The notes beneath the pieces are model-generated. The model saw only the letters and a program-made list of their open reading frames with translations, made no database searches and was not told the origin of the DNA. This document shows, piece after piece, positions 6,062 through 14,714 of a stretch of DNA of 25,248 bases. The first letter of the stretch is position 1. Each line of letters opens with the position of its first letter. The DNA lies in assembly GCA_902495835.1 (NCBI GenBank), contig CABUYS010000007.1, forward strand, positions 1-25,248. Direction: 5' to 3'. A program made the position numbers and the translations under genes. The DNA is from an uncultured Oscillospiraceae bacterium. Lineage in GTDB: Bacteria > Bacillota > Clostridia > Oscillospirales > Acutalibacteraceae.

Positions 6062-8639
6062 ACCATGTATCTCCCACAGCCACGTGTACTTCCAGCGGAA
6101 CGCTTATTTTTACCGCGTTTTCCATTTCGTTTTTAAGTATTTCTTTTGCTTTTTCCGCTTCGGCGCAGGGAGCTTCGATTATCAATTCGTCATGAACCTG
6201 AAGAATAAGCTTTGATTTAAGGTTTTCTTTTTTAAGTCTCTTGTACGTGTTTATCATGGCAATTTTGATAATATCGGCAGCACTGCCTTGAATCGGCATG
6301 TTTCTCGCGACTCTTTCTCCGAACGAACGAAGAACTCTGTTGGGTGATTCCAATTCAGGAAGATATCTTCTGCGGCAAAGCATTGTTTCGGCATATCCTC
6401 GCTCTTTGGCTGACTCTATTACTTTATGCATGTACTCGTCCACGCCTTTATAGTGCGCAAGATATCTGTTTATATAATTTTGAGCTTCATACCTGCTTAT
6501 TTTTAAATCTTCGGCAAGCGAAAACGCACTCATTCCATAAACTATTCCGAAGTTTACCGCTTTAGCTCTGAAACGCATTTCGGGGGTTATCATGTTTATC
6601 GGAAGATTTAAAATTTGCGATGCCGTTATTGCGTGAATATCTTCATGATTTTTAAAAGCGTCAATCATGTTTGAATCTTTAGACATATGTGCAAGAATTC
6701 TAAGCTCTATTTGCGAATAATCCGCGTCTATAAGGACGTTTCCGGGTTCTGCTTTAAAGAATTTTCTGAGTTCGCGGCCTCTTTCCGTTCTTACGGGGAT
6801 GTTTTGCAAATTCGGTTCTGTGGAACTTATTCTTCCCGTGCGGGTTTCTGTTTGATTAAAAGACGAGTGAATTCTTCCTTTTTCGGTTATTAAACTAATC
6901 ATTCCATCGCAGTACGTTGATTTGAGCTTTGAAAGTGCTCTGTATTCTAAAATTAAATCTATTATCTCATGATAACCTTTTAACTTTTCAAGCGTTTCCG
7001 CTCCCGTTGAATAACCAGTTTTACCCTTTTTGCCTTTCGGAAGACCAAGTTTTTCGAAAAGCACGAATCCGAGCTGTTTAGGAGAATTTATATTAAATTC
7101 AAATGAAGAAATTTCATAAATTGAATTTTTTAATTCGGATATACGCTCATCAAGCTTTTTTTCATAATCTTCCAAACCTGCTTTGTCAACAAAAAATCCT
7201 TCGTTTTCCATTGAAGCAAGTACTTCTGACAAGGGCTCTTCTATTTCGGACAGCAAATTAAGCTGACAGCGGTCTTCAAGCTCTTTTTTTAGAATAGGAA
7301 AAAGTTTTTTCATTAAAAATACTTTTTCGGCATGAATAAAATCTTCTTCGCTTAAATTTTCGCAAGGATTTAATTTCGGCAAAGCAACAGAGTATTCTTG
7401 AGCCGCTCTTAAAATATCGTAATCTTTAGCTGAGGGATTAAGAAGATAAAGTGCAAGCATAACGTCAAATTTTTCGCCGTTAAACTCCAAATTTTTCTTT
7501 TGAAATTCACGATACAGCTTTTTTATGTCGTAAGTCACTTTTTCTGATTTTGAATTTTTAAGATTTTTTAAAAATTCTTCGGTATTTTTAGAATTTATTA
7601 CGTAAATTTCGTTTTTGTGTTCGGCGTAAATTTTTTCTATTCCTTTTTCCGAATAATTCGCTAGGAAAAACAAAGTTTCTTCTTTTAAAATTTCAGAAAT
7701 CAATTCCGAAGAAATGTCAGAGGAAATAATTTTTATTTCGCTTGATTCCTGCTCATTTTTTTCAAGACCCAGTTTATCCATGAGAGAAAAAAATTCCAAA
7801 TCAATCATTATTTCTTTCGCACGGTGCGTATTAACAGGTTTGCGAACATATTCTTCATCGGTAATTTTTATCGGAGCGTTGCGATTTATTTTTCCGAGCT
7901 CGTAACTCATATAAGCTTCTTTTTTACCGTTTAAAAGCTTGTTTTTAACACTTTCTTTTATTTCTGTTGAATTTTCAAGATTACTGTAGATATTATCAAT
8001 GCTTCCAAACTTTGAAACCAAATCTCTTGCGGTTTTTTCGCCGATACCTTTAACTCCCGGGATGTTGTCGGAAGAATCACCTTGAAGAGCTTTTACGTCT
8101 ATAAGTGCTAGTGGAGACACATTATAGACTTCTTTTACTTTTTCTTCATCGTAAAGGGTGGATTCGGGTTTTCCAAACTTAGTCGAAGCTATACGAACCG
8201 TAACGTTTGGGGATATAAGCTGCAAACTGTCACGGTCTCCCGTTGCGAGAACACATTCATAATTTTTTTCTTCACAATATCTTGCAAAAGTTCCCAAAAT
8301 ATCGTCCGCTTCATATCCTTCGCACATTATCGGGTTGTAACCCAAAGCACTTAGTAACTCCTTTAGAATCGGAACCTGACTTGCAAGTTCTTCGGGCATT
8401 TTTTTTCGATTGGCTTTATATCCGTCATACATCTTATGCCTGAAAGTAGGAGCGGGCAAATCAAATGCCACGGCAACAGCGTCGGGATTTGTCTCGTTTA
8501 AGAGCTTTTGCATAGTGGTTAGGAATCCGTAAATTCCGTTGGTCATTTGACCTTTCTTGTTCGAAAGCATACGTATTCCGTAAAATGCACGATTAAGTAT
8601 ACTGTTACCGTCAAGCACCAAAAACTTCAAAAATATCAC
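6045..8639 (-). CDS. polA: DNA polymerase I
   Basis: Repair and Okazaki-fragment polymerase with 5'-3' nuclease. Up to 864 residues. Residues 1-290 form the 5' nuclease (LDGNSILNRAFYG, GYEADDILG, ATGDRDSLQLI, GDSSDNIPGVKGIGEKTA). About 300-465 are a 3'-5' exonuclease-like domain lacking the acidic catalytic residues, as in Bacillus and Thermus enzymes. About 470-864 are the polymerase, with motif A DADYSQIELR near 638, motif B RFRAKAVNFGIVYG near 689 and motif C LQVHDE near 813. The longest frame starts at GTG 8639, but TTG at 8630 gives MKFLVLDGNS, the usual family start, with GGTGAT just upstream, and is probably the real one. It is 8 bases from yebC and is in the same operon. Confidence 0.97.
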   Translation of the reverse strand: MIFLKFLVLDGNSILNRAFYGIRMLSNKKGQMTNGIYGFLTTMQKLLNETNPDAVAVAFDLPAPTFRHKMYDGYKANRKKMPEELASQVPILKELLSALGYNPIMCEGYEADDILGTFARYCEEKNYECVLATGDRDSLQLISPNVTVRIASTKFGKPESTLYDEEKVKEVYNVSPLALIDVKALQGDSSDNIPGVKGIGEKTARDLVSKFGSIDNIYSNLENSTEIKESVKNKLLNGKKEAYMSYELGKINRNAPIKITDEEYVRKPVNTHRAKEIMIDLEFFSLMDKLGLEKNEQESSEIKIISSDISSELISEILKEETLFFLANYSEKGIEKIYAEHKNEIYVINSKNTEEFLKNLKNSKSEKVTYDIKKLYREFQKKNLEFNGEKFDVMLALYLLNPSAKDYDILRAAQEYSVALPKLNPCENLSEEDFIHAEKVFLMKKLFPILKKELEDRCQLNLLSEIEEPLSEVLASMENEGFFVDKAGLEDYEKKLDERISELKNSIYEISSFEFNINSPKQLGFVLFEKLGLPKGKKGKTGYSTGAETLEKLKGYHEIIDLILEYRALSKLKSTYCDGMISLITEKGRIHSSFNQTETRTGRISSTEPNLQNIPVRTERGRELRKFFKAEPGNVLIDADYSQIELRILAHMSKDSNMIDAFKNHEDIHAITASQILNLPINMITPEMRFRAKAVNFGIVYGMSAFSLAEDLKISRYEAQNYINRYLAHYKGVDEYMHKVIESAKERGYAETMLCRRRYLPELESPNRVLRSFGERVARNMPIQGSAADIIKIAMINTYKRLKKENLKSKLILQVHDELIIEAPCAEAEKAKEILKNEMENAVKISVPLEVHVAVGDTWYDAKD

Positions 8640-8647
8640 CGCTTTTC

Positions 8648-9361
8648 CTATTTCAAATTATGCCAAACGTTTTGAACGTCTTCGTCTTCGTCGAGTATGT
8701 CGATAAGAACGTTGACTTTTTCAGAATCTTCTTCCGAAAGAGTTACATAGTTATCGGGAGCCATTCCGATTTCGGACGAAATAAAAGAGTAATTTTTATT
8801 TTTCAGATAATCATAAACCCTTTCATAATCTTCTTTATCCGTGTATACAATGAAACAGTCGCCGTCACTCACCATATCCAAAGCTCCTGATTCTATTGCG
8901 TCTTCTTCAAGAGCGGATTCGTCTGCAGTTTCGGAATCTATTACTATTATGCCTCTTTCTTTAAACATAAAAGAAACACATCCCGTAGAGCCGAGATTTC
9001 CTCCGTATTTACTGAAATAATGGCGTATGTTTCCTGCGGTTCTGTTGCGGTTATCGGTAAGAGTTTCGACTATAACGGCTACTCCTGACGGGCCATAACC
9101 TTCATATGTAATTTCTTCATACTCGTTTGCGTCTGCACCCATTGCTTTTTTGATTATTCTCTCTATGTTGTCGTTGGGGACGTTATTTGCTTTTGCTTTT
9201 GCTATGGCGTCGCGAAGTTTAAAGTTTGACGAAGGGTCTGCTCCGCCTTCTTTGGCGGCAACTGCCAATTCACGTCCTACTTTAGTAAAAATTTTTGCTT
9301 TTTGAGCGTCTGTTTTTTCTTTCTTTCTTTTGATGTTGTTCCATTTTGAATGTCCGGACAC
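8648..9361 (-). CDS. yebC: YebC/PmpR/TACO1 family protein
   Basis: Cytoplasmic protein of the YebC family, described as a transcription regulator in some bacteria and linked to translation of proline-rich or stalling sequences in others. The 237 residues begin with the family signature SGHSKWNNIKRKK and continue with KIFTKVGRELAVAAKEGG, NVPNDNIERIIKKA, YEGYGPSGVAVIVE and TDNRNRTAGNIRHYFSKYGG. The start is GTG with AGGTG 7 bases upstream. It is the first gene of the operon, behind the promoter at 9400-9428. Confidence 0.96.
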   Translation of the reverse strand: MSGHSKWNNIKRKKEKTDAQKAKIFTKVGRELAVAAKEGGADPSSNFKLRDAIAKAKANNVPNDNIERIIKKAMGADANEYEEITYEGYGPSGVAVIVETLTDNRNRTAGNIRHYFSKYGGNLGSTGCVSFMFKERGIIVIDSETADESALEEDAIESGALDMVSDGDCFIVYTDKEDYERVYDYLKNKNYSFISSEIGMAPDNYVTLSEEDSEKVNVLIDILDEDEDVQNVWHNLK

Positions 9362-9399
9362 TTTAATTCACCTCATAATTTTTAAATACTTTGTATATC

Positions 9400-9428
9400 A
9401 TTTTATTATTTTTAGAAAAATCTATCAA
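9400..9428 (-). promoter_or_regulatory. Sigma-A-type promoter of the yebC-polA-rimI-tsaD operon
   Basis: On the - strand TTGATA (9423-9428), a 17-base spacer and TAAAAT (9400-9405) make a near-consensus promoter about 40 bases upstream of the yebC GTG. Confidence 0.75.
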
Positions 9429-9496
9429 TAATTTATTGCATTAATAAATTGTTCCGAGCATTCAAACTTCGAAATTTATAAAACAAAAACAGAAAA

Positions 9497-9862
9497 TCAA
9501 CTGCAGTAATCTTCTAAAATAGTATCCATTTCTTCGCGTGAAGAAGCTACAATGCCTTTTTTAAGCAGACTTCTGTCAGCTTCGGGCAGTTCGCTTACCG
9601 TTATACACGTCGTACGAAAAGGAAGTTTTTCGCTTCCTTCAAACACTGCAATGTTCCCTTTATACTCTTTTATTACGTATTCGGGTTTTGAAGATTTTAA
9701 TTCCGGAACTTCTTTTTGAGGCTTTGAAGCAGATACGGAATTGCTTTCCGAAACTTTATCGGAATTATCTGTCTTTTCGGTATTTTCGTTTTTAATTAAA
9801 AAAAATGCCCCTCCTACCGCCATCAAAGTTATCGCACCCAAAACTGCCATTAATTTTTTCAT
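9497..9862 (-). CDS. Membrane-anchored BofC_C-like small protein
   Basis: About 121 residues. Residues 1-23 form a membrane anchor or uncleaved signal (KKLMAVLGAITLMAVGGAFF). A Ser/Lys-rich linker of some 30 residues follows. The C-terminal part, YVIKEYKGNIAVFEG...LPEADRSLLKKGI, resembles the BofC C-terminal domain found in many Clostridia, where the protein faces outward and its function is mostly unknown. I place the start at ATG 9862, with AGGGTG 8 bases away; a TTG six bases upstream would leave too short a spacer. It runs opposite to thyX and shares the 180-bp intergenic region with it. Confidence 0.75.
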   Translation of the reverse strand: MKKLMAVLGAITLMAVGGAFFLIKNENTEKTDNSDKVSESNSVSASKPQKEVPELKSSKPEYVIKEYKGNIAVFEGSEKLPFRTTCITVSELPEADRSLLKKGIVASSREEMDTILEDYCS

Positions 9863-9986
9863 TTTCAATTCACCCTAAACAACTATTATTTTTATTTTTA
9901 TTATTTCATAAACCTGACGAATTTATTCCCGAAGCACCTTGACGCATTTCAGAGCAATTAATTTTTCTTTTTACAGCATGAAAAAA

Positions 9987-10015
9987 TTGAACAATCAAAT
10001 TAATTTTGATAAAAT
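9987..10015 (+). promoter_or_regulatory. Sigma-A-type promoter of thyX
   Basis: TTGAAC (9987-9992), a 17-base spacer and TAAAAT (10010-10015). It is about 28 bases before the thyX ATG, giving a short leader. Confidence 0.65.
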
Positions 10016-10043
10016 TAAAATCATAAAGAATGGAGGGATTTTT

Positions 10044-10802
10044 ATGAATGTAACATTAATTTCTTATACTCCCGAACCGGAGAAAATCGTGGCAACCGCC
10101 GCCAAGTTATGTTATTCGCCGTGCTCAATTGAAGAAACAAAAAACAAGCTCACAGATGAATCTATCAAATCTTTTGTAAAAATGTTGGCAGACATAGGCC
10201 ATGAAAGTCCTCTTGAACACATAACGTTCACTTTTGGAATAGAAGGAGTGTCAAGAGCCCTTCTTGCACAGCTTACCCGCCACAGAATGGCTTCATACAG
10301 CGTTCAAAGTCAGCGATATGTTAAAAACACGGATTTAAAATACGTAGTTCCTGAGGAAATAAAAAATTTCCCCGAAGCTGTCGAAGAGTTTGAAACTTCT
10401 ATAAAACAGTCCTACGAGCATTACAACAAACTCGCAAGTATTTTGGAAGAAAAACATAAAAATCGTCTGATAAAAATGGGAGTGGATGAAAACACCGCTC
10501 AGAAAGCTGCAGAAAAATTGGCAATCGAAGACGCAAGATACGTTCTTCCGAACTCGTGCACAACAAACATAATATGCACTTTCAACGCAAGGAGTCTTCT
10601 TAACTTTTTTTCTCACAGATGCTGCAGAAGAGCTCAACAGGAAATCAGAGAGCTTGCAACAAAAATGCTGAAACTCGTAAAAGAAAAAGCCCCGAATATA
10701 TTTTCTTCCGCGGGGCCGCCCTGCGTAAGTGGCAAATGTAAAGAAGGAAAAATGTCTTGCGGAAAAGCTTTGGAAATAAGAGAATCTTTTAAGAATTTAT
10801 AA
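10044..10802 (+). CDS. thyX: Flavin-dependent thymidylate synthase ThyX
   Basis: Makes dTMP from dUMP with methylene-THF, FAD and NADPH, releasing THF rather than dihydrofolate. The 252 residues contain the ThyX signature RHRMASYSVQS (RHRx7S), preceded by HESPLEHITFTFGIEG, and VLPNSCTTNIICTFNARSL. The frame is open upstream, but ATG 10044 has GGAGGG 6 bases away and gives the family start MNVTLISYTPEP. It is followed after the repeat array by tmk, the next enzyme in the same pathway. The C-terminus is Cys-rich (CVSGKCKEGKMSCGK). Its 3' end is repeated four more times downstream. Confidence 0.97.
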   Translation: MNVTLISYTPEPEKIVATAAKLCYSPCSIEETKNKLTDESIKSFVKMLADIGHESPLEHITFTFGIEGVSRALLAQLTRHRMASYSVQSQRYVKNTDLKYVVPEEIKNFPEAVEEFETSIKQSYEHYNKLASILEEKHKNRLIKMGVDENTAQKAAEKLAIEDARYVLPNSCTTNIICTFNARSLLNFFSHRCCRRAQQEIRELATKMLKLVKEKAPNIFSSAGPPCVSGKCKEGKMSCGKALEIRESFKNL

Positions 10803-11505
10803 AAAAAGCAAACATAAGATCTGAGCGGATGAAAAAAACACTTGGGCAAAAATTTTTTCAGAAAAATAAAATAAACGCCCTCCGGAAAAGCTTTGGAAAT
10901 AAGAAAAGCTTTTAAAGATTTATAAAAAAATCAAATAGAAAGTCTGTATGAATGTTGAAAAGGCACTTGAGCAAAAATTTTTTCAGAAAAACAAAATAAA
11001 CGCCCTCCAGAAAAGCTTTGGAAATAAAAAAGCCTTTTAGAAATTTGTAAAAAGCAAACATAAGGTCTGATCGGATTCAGAAAGGGCACTCAAACGAAAC
11101 TTATGAATAAAACTTTTTCAGAAAGAAATAAAATAAACGCCCTCCAGAAAAGCTTTGGAAATAAGAAAATCTTTTAAAAATTTGTAAAAAATAAAATCAA
11201 AAGGGAGTCACTGCAAAAATGAACGGCAAACTTATAGTAACAGAAAGTCTGGGCGGATCCAGAAAAGGCACTCAGGCGAAACTTCTGAATAAAACTTTTT
11301 TGAAAAAATAAAATAAATGCCCTCCAGAAAAGCTTTGAAAGTAAAAAAGTCTTTTAGAAATTTATAAAAAATAAAATCAAAAGGGAGTCACTGCAAAAAT
11401 GAACGGCAAGCTTATAGTAATAGAAGGTCTGGACGGATGCGGGAAAGGCACTCAGGCGAAACTTCTGGCAAAAAAATTTTTTGAGAAAAAAATAAAATAT
11501 AAATA
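10761..11505 (+). repeat. Five-unit tandem array spanning the thyX / tmk boundary
   Basis: The motif GAAAAGCTTTG with close context starts at 10761 (inside thyX), 10884, 11009, 11146 and 11326, spacings of 123, 125, 137 and 180 bp. Each unit joins the thyX tail, a spacer and the start of tmk, then returns to the thyX tail through ATAAAATAAACGCCCTCC. The first unit is the end of intact thyX and the last runs into intact tmk. Inner units have frameshifts and deletions; the three left ones have lost the tmk ribosome site and ATG. This explains the whole 600-bp gap between the genes. Confidence 0.9.
11219..11311 (+). pseudogene. Truncated tmk 5' copy, 30-codon mini-frame
   Basis: Copy of the first 30 codons of tmk with the same GGGAG leader. 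It reads MNGKLIVTESLGGSRKGTQ... and ends in TAA. The P-loop is destroyed (GLDGCGKGT has become SLGGSRKGT) and most changes replace amino acids, so it looks like true decay. It could still be translated as a short peptide ahead of tmk. Confidence 0.75.
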
Positions 11506-12082
11506 TCTTTCTTTCCCTGATTATTCATCCCCTTCGTCTTCACTTATAAAAATGTACTTAAATTCGGAATTCGGAAACAGCCCTTCGGATGTAAACGCTT
11601 ATGCGGCTGCTTCATTTTTTGCTGTGGACAGATTCGCAAGTTATAAAACGTCGTGGGGAAAATTTTATCGCGACTGCGATGTTTTAATATGCGACAGATA
11701 CACTACTTCCAATACTTTTTATCACATGTGCAAACTCGAAGAAAACAAGTGGGATGAGTATTTAACATGGCTTTACGATTATGAATACAATAAATTAGAG
11801 CTCCCTAAACCCGACGTCGTAATATATCTTGATATGCCACTGGAAATTTCTCAGGAACTGATGAAAAAAAGATACCACGGAGACGAAACGAAAAAAGACC
11901 TTCATGAATCAAATCTCGATTATCTGAAAAAATGCAAAAAAGCCGCAAATTACGTCTGCAAACACGGAAACTGGTTTTTCATCAATTGCACTCAAGACGG
12001 AAAAATTAAACCTAAAAATCAAATACACGACGAAATAATCGGCTTTTTGAGAAAGGATGTGCTTAATGAAACCGAGTTTTAA
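11399..12082 (+). CDS. tmk: Thymidylate kinase
   Basis: Phosphorylates dTMP to dTDP with ATP in the cytoplasm. The 227 residues show the P-loop GLDGCGKGTQAKLL (about 10-23), FFAVDRFASY and the DRY motif in LICDRYTTSNTFYH. YLDMPLEISQELMKKR and the lid-like region (RYHGDETKKDLHE) follow. A GGGAG ribosome site lies 11 bases before the ATG. It overlaps the next gene by 17 bases. The pairing with thyX puts two consecutive steps of dTTP synthesis together. Confidence 0.95.
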   Translation: MNGKLIVIEGLDGCGKGTQAKLLAKKFFEKKIKYKYLSFPDYSSPSSSLIKMYLNSEFGNSPSDVNAYAAASFFAVDRFASYKTSWGKFYRDCDVLICDRYTTSNTFYHMCKLEENKWDEYLTWLYDYEYNKLELPKPDVVIYLDMPLEISQELMKKRYHGDETKKDLHESNLDYLKKCKKAANYVCKHGNWFFINCTQDGKIKPKNQIHDEIIGFLRKDVLNETEF

Positions 12083-12980
12083 AAGTCCTGAAGCCGAAGA
12101 CAAAACTTGGATTGAAAAAACTTTAAAAAATACAGTCAGTTCCGAAGCAGCTTTCGGAACGCATTTCATATGGTCGGAAGCTTTCGGAGTTAAAGTATGT
12201 AATTATGAAGGAATATTTATTAAAAAATCGGAAAAAAGCAGTCTGTCGTATGAATTTCCAAGAGGCGCAGAGTCTGAAGATGCTTTCAAAAGTGCGGTAA
12301 AATTCATATTTGACGATTGCAAAAAAGCTAACGCCAAAGAGCTTAAATTTACAGAACTTGTAAATTCCGAAGCTTTTGAACTCGACAGGATTTTTCCAAA
12401 AAAATTCGAATTTATTTCACGCAGAGATAAATTCGAATATGTTTACTATTCTCAAGATTTGGCCTCTCTTAAGGGTAAAAAATATCATTCTAAAAAGAAT
12501 CATATTTCGAAATTTTCCAAAAATCACGACTGGCGTTATGTTGAAATCAACCCTAAAAATAAAGATAAATATTTGAATTTTTTCAAAAAATGGTTTACTT
12601 TGAAATGCCGCAAAAAAAATTACTGCGATATTCCCGAATATAGAGCAATTCAAAAAGCAATCGAAAATTACGAATTTTTGAATCTTTCGGGAGGGACAAT
12701 GGAAATTAATGGTAAAATTGTTGCGTGCACTTTGGGGGAAGAAATAAACGATAAAATTTTTCTTATTCATTTCGAAAAAGCTCTACCTGAATACGACGAA
12801 GCTTACAGCGTTATAAATAACGAATTTGCAAAGTCTCTTTCACAAAAATATGAATTTATAAACCGAGAAGAAGACATGGGAATACCCGGTTTGAGGAAAT
12901 CAAAGCTTTCTTATAAGCCCGCTTTTCTGGTGCCCAAATACGAAGCTGTTTTGAAGGATTTTGAAAATGGTATCTTTTAA
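12066..12980 (+). CDS. DUF2156 / phosphatidylglycerol lysyltransferase C-domain-like protein
   Basis: About 304 residues resembling the stand-alone DUF2156 proteins of Clostridia, which have the double-GNAT fold of the catalytic part of lysyl-phosphatidylglycerol synthases. Signs are LKGKKYHSKKNHISKF, a central GGTMEINGKIVACTLGE beta region, and the closing INREEDMGIPGLRKSKLSY followed by KPAFLVPKY. There is no membrane part, so a substrate other than lipid is likely; it is not known. I place the start at ATG 12066, with AAAGGA 8 bases away; the GTG at 12057 is too close to that site. The last codons (FENGIF) contain the ribosome site of the following frame. Confidence 0.85.
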   Translation: MKPSFKSPEAEDKTWIEKTLKNTVSSEAAFGTHFIWSEAFGVKVCNYEGIFIKKSEKSSLSYEFPRGAESEDAFKSAVKFIFDDCKKANAKELKFTELVNSEAFELDRIFPKKFEFISRRDKFEYVYYSQDLASLKGKKYHSKKNHISKFSKNHDWRYVEINPKNKDKYLNFFKKWFTLKCRKKNYCDIPEYRAIQKAIENYEFLNLSGGTMEINGKIVACTLGEEINDKIFLIHFEKALPEYDEAYSVINNEFAKSLSQKYEFINREEDMGIPGLRKSKLSYKPAFLVPKYEAVLKDFENGIF

Positions 12981-13362
12981 ACATGCAACAGAAGAAATTA
13001 AGCCTTGTCTTATTAATGCAATGTGCGAATGCTTTGGCGACTCGGAAGAAAACGCAAACTACTTTTTTGACAACAAATTTTCTACCGAAAACTGCTTTGT
13101 ATGTGTAAAAGATGGAGCAGTTGCAACGTCGATTCATACAATGGATCAAAAATTTACTTTAAAGGACTTTGAAAATGATATCTTTTAAACACGCAACGAA
13201 AGAAATGAAGCCTTGTCTTATTAATGCGATGTGTGAATGCTTTGGCGACTCGGAAGAAAACGCAAACTACTTTTTTGACAACAAATTTTCTACCGAAAAC
13301 TGTTTTGTATGTGTAAAGGACGGAGCGGTTGCAGCATCTCTTCACACAATGGAGCAAAAGCT
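12946..13362 (+). repeat. Tandem duplication across the DUF2156 / GNAT boundary (two units of 208 bp)
   Basis: ATG of the GNAT start recurs at 12967 and 13175, exactly 208 bases apart. Each unit has the end of the DUF2156 gene (coding LKDFEN-GIF or LKDFEN-DIF plus TAA) overlapping the first 60 codons of the GNAT gene. The left unit finishes the intact DUF2156 gene; the right one starts the intact GNAT gene. Confidence 0.92.
12967..13188 (+). pseudogene. Truncated GNAT 5' copy fused to a DUF2156 tail, 73 codons
   Basis: An open frame with ribosome site AAGGA (inside the DUF2156 3' end) starts at ATG 12967. About 60 codons copy the N-terminus of the next acetyltransferase (MVSFKHATEEIKPCLINAM...). 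It then passes into a copy of the DUF2156 tail (LKDFENDIF) and stops. It overlaps the DUF2156 stop by 14 bases and the true GNAT start by 14 bases. Of about 19 codon differences from the intact gene, 11 are synonymous, so coding capacity has been kept. The N-terminal piece alone lacks the acetyl-CoA loop and cannot be an enzyme. Confidence 0.75.
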
Positions 13363-14068
13363 TATTTTAAATAAAAAAACTTACAAATCTTCTTACATCT
13401 ATGCAGCGTGCACTTTGCCTCAATACCGAAATCAGGGGTACATGAAAAAGCTTTTAAAGTACACTGAAGACTGCCTTGAAACAAAAGGTAACTGCTTTAC
13501 TCTTTTGGTTCCGGGAAATTTAGATCTTGTGAATTTTTATCAAAAAGTAGGATATCAAAATTTTTTCAAAACTAAAACTATTTGTCTCGAAAAAGACGAA
13601 ATTACAAAGCTTTTTTATGAAAAACCGAGTAATTCAATAAATTTTTCCGAAAACTCTGTGGAATATTTAAGATTTAGTGTGTATAATAAGTTTAACGGAA
13701 TTATGTACAGCGATAAAGATATAGAATATGCAAAAAAATTTTATGAAAGATTCGGCGGAAAAACTGTTTATGCCCCGAAAGGTTATGCCATATGCGTCCC
13801 TATAGACGATTTAGTTCTCGAAGTTAAGGATTTTACGTGCAACAGCAGTTCACTGCCGTATATTATGTCGGAAATAATCAATTGTTTTCCGAATTACGAA
13901 AATTATCTCATAAAAACCAATCCCGAAAATAATTTATTTGAAAATATGTTGCCCCAAATTTGCAAATCCACAAATTTTTATGGTATGATAAAGCCCCTGA
14001 AGAGCGAATATTGTCAAATAATAAAAAATTTCGAGGCAAACGCTTATTTAGGTCTGGCTTTGGACTAA
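13175..14068 (+). CDS. GNAT family N-acetyltransferase
   Basis: About 297 residues. The N-terminal half is a GNAT domain with the acetyl-CoA-binding segment LPQYRNQGYMKKLLKYTEDC and LVPGNLDLVNFYQKVGYQNFF. The C-terminal half has no motif I can name; the layout recalls two-domain Eis-like acetyltransferases. The substrate is unknown. The start is ATG 13175 with AAAGGA 8 bases upstream, and that site is part of the duplicated DUF2156 tail. Translation is probably coupled to the fused fragment before it. It ends 22 bases before the 5-FCL gene. Confidence 0.85.
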   Translation: MISFKHATKEMKPCLINAMCECFGDSEENANYFFDNKFSTENCFVCVKDGAVAASLHTMEQKLILNKKTYKSSYIYAACTLPQYRNQGYMKKLLKYTEDCLETKGNCFTLLVPGNLDLVNFYQKVGYQNFFKTKTICLEKDEITKLFYEKPSNSINFSENSVEYLRFSVYNKFNGIMYSDKDIEYAKKFYERFGGKTVYAPKGYAICVPIDDLVLEVKDFTCNSSSLPYIMSEIINCFPNYENYLIKTNPENNLFENMLPQICKSTNFYGMIKPLKSEYCQIIKNFEANAYLGLALD

Positions 14069-14090
14069 AAAACACAGAGGAAAATTATTT

Positions 14091-14714
14091 ATGATCAGAA
14101 ATATAAAATTATACAAAACCAAACTCAGGCAAAAGTACCGAAGTATTCGAGAAAGAATGCCTAAAGATAAAAAATCCGTTATGGATGAAAAAATACTCAG
14201 TAAAATATGCATATTAAACGCCTACAAAAAAAGCGATACGGTGTTTACCTACGTCTCGAAAGAAATAGAAGTAGACACATTTGAACTTATAAAAAAATGC
14301 AAAAGCGACGGAAAAAAAGTTGCCGTTCCCGCTTGCAATTCAGAAAATCGAACAATGAATTTTTACTATATAAATTCCTTTGACGATTTGGAAAAAGCTA
14401 CTTTCGGTTTGCTTGAACCTATTCGTGAAAAATGTCAAAAAGTAAAAGATTATTCTTCGGGTCTTTGCATAGTTCCCGGATTTTGCTTTGACTACAAAGG
14501 TTACAGGCTTGGATACGGATACGGGTATTACGACAGATTTTTACAAAATTTCGGCGGAACTACCCTCGGGATATGCTACAGCAACTGCATAATTCCTCAA
14601 CTTCCACACGGAAGATTCGACAAACATGTGGACATACTTCTAAACGACAGATATATAAAAGAAATAAAAAGAGAGAAAAAACATGAAATCATCAAAAAAA
14701 GAAAACATAAATAA
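14091..14714 (+). CDS. 5-formyltetrahydrofolate cyclo-ligase
   Basis: ATP-dependent cytoplasmic enzyme that returns 5-formyl-THF to 5,10-methenyl-THF. The 207 residues show the N-terminal basic KLRQKYRSIRERM, the substrate region FTYVSKEIEVDT, and the diagnostic C-terminal motif GYRLGYGYGYYDRFL, followed by LPHGRFDKHVDILLND. The tail is unusually Lys/Arg-rich because the frame runs 32 bases into mltG. It supports folate-dependent ThyX together with FolC. Confidence 0.93.
   Translation: MIRNIKLYKTKLRQKYRSIRERMPKDKKSVMDEKILSKICILNAYKKSDTVFTYVSKEIEVDTFELIKKCKSDGKKVAVPACNSENRTMNFYYINSFDDLEKATFGLLEPIREKCQKVKDYSSGLCIVPGFCFDYKGYRLGYGYGYYDRFLQNFGGTTLGICYSNCIIPQLPHGRFDKHVDILLNDRYIKEIKREKKHEIIKKRKHK

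Noticed and set aside
9430..9450. Hairpin AATTTATT / AATAAATT as terminator of the BofC_C-like gene
   Set aside because: It is entirely A and T, has no T run and overlaps the yebC promoter region, so it is probably chance.
10761..11398. CRISPR array
   Set aside because: The repeats are long, unequal and made of thyX and tmk sequence; there are no unique spacers of constant size and no cas genes.
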